Below are positions 5,534 through 6,167 of a DNA stretch of 6,167 nucleotides, piece after piece. This DNA comes from a bacterium. GTDB taxonomy: Bacteria > Vulcanimicrobiota > CADAWZ01. Location: contig JAKSUM010000087.1 in NCBI GenBank assembly GCA_024409025.1, positions 1 through 6,167 on the forward strand, in the 5' to 3' direction. Every line of letters starts with the position of its first letter. Within the stretch, counting starts at the first letter, position 1. A program made the position numbers and the translations under genes. Below the pieces are notes generated by a model that was given only the letters and a program-made list of their open reading frames with translations, was not told the DNA's origin and did no database searches.

Positions 5534-6167
5534 TTAAAGCTCTATGCTGCAGCCGTCACATTCAACGGCAAGCACTTTTGTTGAATCAGCATTTCTTCCA
5601 TCAATCTTTACAGAAAATCCGCAAGTGAAATAATTGCTGTCATAAGCTTCTCCTGCAACATCCTTTATAAAGTGAAAAAGAGACATTGAAACAGGTATTT
5701 CAGAAGAGAGTTCGGTACCATTCACGCAAATAGTGACAGAAATCTTTTCCTTCTCCCCTTTGGCAGTCATCACAAGCTCTTCAAGACACTTTTTTATATA
5801 CTGATTATCAGACTCTTCACAGGAAATTCCGGCTATAGACTTCTCATAATCAAATTCATCGGCAATAGAAAACTCGCCTACAAAAACAGGAGATTCATTT
5901 TCATGAGATACGGCTATCCTCATTATATCTTCATTAAACAATACAGCCCCGGAGATCCTATGGTATCCTGCTTTAACGCACTTGCCGCTAAAATCGCAGT
6001 ATTTGTCCGGAACATTTACAGAGCAGACAATATCACCGTCTGAAAAAGAATTGAAAAATTCCGATATGGGAAGCTGTTTTTCAATGCCACTGGAAATAAG
6101 TCTTACGGAAGCGCCAAAGCAACAGAGGGCATTGCCGATAAGCGTATTATTCGAACAAGAGAAGCTG
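5534..6167 (-). CDS. CoxM/XdhB-like FAD subunit with degenerate ferredoxin domain (5' end missing)
   Basis: The frame is open from the right edge to the TAA at 5534, giving 210 residues; an internal TTG at 5941 is not needed as a start because no stop lies upstream. Residues about 5-100 match the C-terminal half of the FAD-binding subunit of molybdenum hydroxylases (xanthine or CO dehydrogenase type): LIGNALCCFGASVRL, LPISEFF, then GDIVCSVNVP, and AVLFNEDIMRIAVS followed by SPVFV. Residues about 142-210 resemble the plant-type [2Fe-2S] domain of the small subunit: VTICVNGTELSSEIPVSMSL, then SVKIDGRNADS, VLAVECDG and CSIEL. The cluster cysteines are gone: where GECGACTVLVDG is usual there is YFTCGFSVKIDG, and the later Cys is Thr. 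The helical second cluster domain is absent. The catalytic subunit would be expected to the right. The family call is from recalled motifs, not from a search. Confidence 0.6.
   Translation of the reverse strand, partial: SFSCSNNTLIGNALCCFGASVRLISSGIEKQLPISEFFNSFSDGDIVCSVNVPDKYCDFSGKCVKAGYHRISGAVLFNEDIMRIAVSHENESPVFVGEFSIADEFDYEKSIAGISCEESDNQYIKKCLEELVMTAKGEKEKISVTICVNGTELSSEIPVSMSLFHFIKDVAGEAYDSNYFTCGFSVKIDGRNADSTKVLAVECDGCSIEL

Noticed and set aside
5534..5941. A stand-alone 135-residue gene starting at the TTG at 5941
   Set aside because: The same frame stays open to the window edge and the upstream residues match a FAD-subunit domain, so this TTG is an internal Leu codon. No ribosome binding site precedes it.

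Overview
The window is AT-rich bacterial DNA in which every supported gene lies on the minus strand, so transcription runs from the right edge towards the left edge. Strong AGGAGG-type ribosome binding sites, TTG and GTG starts, a hybrid histidine kinase of the type common in anaerobic Firmicutes, and a CoxM-type molybdenum-hydroxylase subunit suggest an anaerobic, probably gut-type bacterium. A clostridial lineage fits best, but other anaerobic phyla cannot be excluded from sequence alone.

In transcription order (right to left): (1) the C-terminal part of a CoxM/XdhB-like FAD subunit of a molybdenum hydroxylase runs in from the right edge and ends in a ferredoxin-like domain that has lost its cluster cysteines (5534-6167). 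(2) A promoter-like gap is followed by a Sec-exported protein with three canonical EF-hand-type calcium loops and a codon use that suggests high expression (4521-5381). (3) A hairpin with a U-tract lies directly in front of an exported beta-propeller-like protein of unknown function with a TTG start (3251-4426). (4) A perfect-palindrome terminator (3216-3243) closes that unit. (5) A six-TM hybrid sensor histidine kinase starts at a GTG (3080). Its C-terminal receiver domain is broken by what looks like a deletion of about 38 bases, and the rest of the receiver is still readable in another frame. (6) An RNase Z-like metallo-beta-lactamase-fold hydrolase starts at an ATGA overlap with the original kinase stop (96-896). 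(7) After 75 bases holding three 10-bp-phased repeats, the first codons of another gene appear at the left edge (1-20).

The kinase and hydrolase were evidently one translationally coupled unit; the receiver lesion separates them. The two exported proteins form a second unit whose second gene sits behind a terminator-like hairpin. No mobile element, CRISPR array, RNA gene or clearly new defence or biosynthetic system is visible. The most notable points are the receiver lesion, the missing metal-ligand histidine in the hydrolase, and the cysteine-less ferredoxin domain fused to the FAD subunit.
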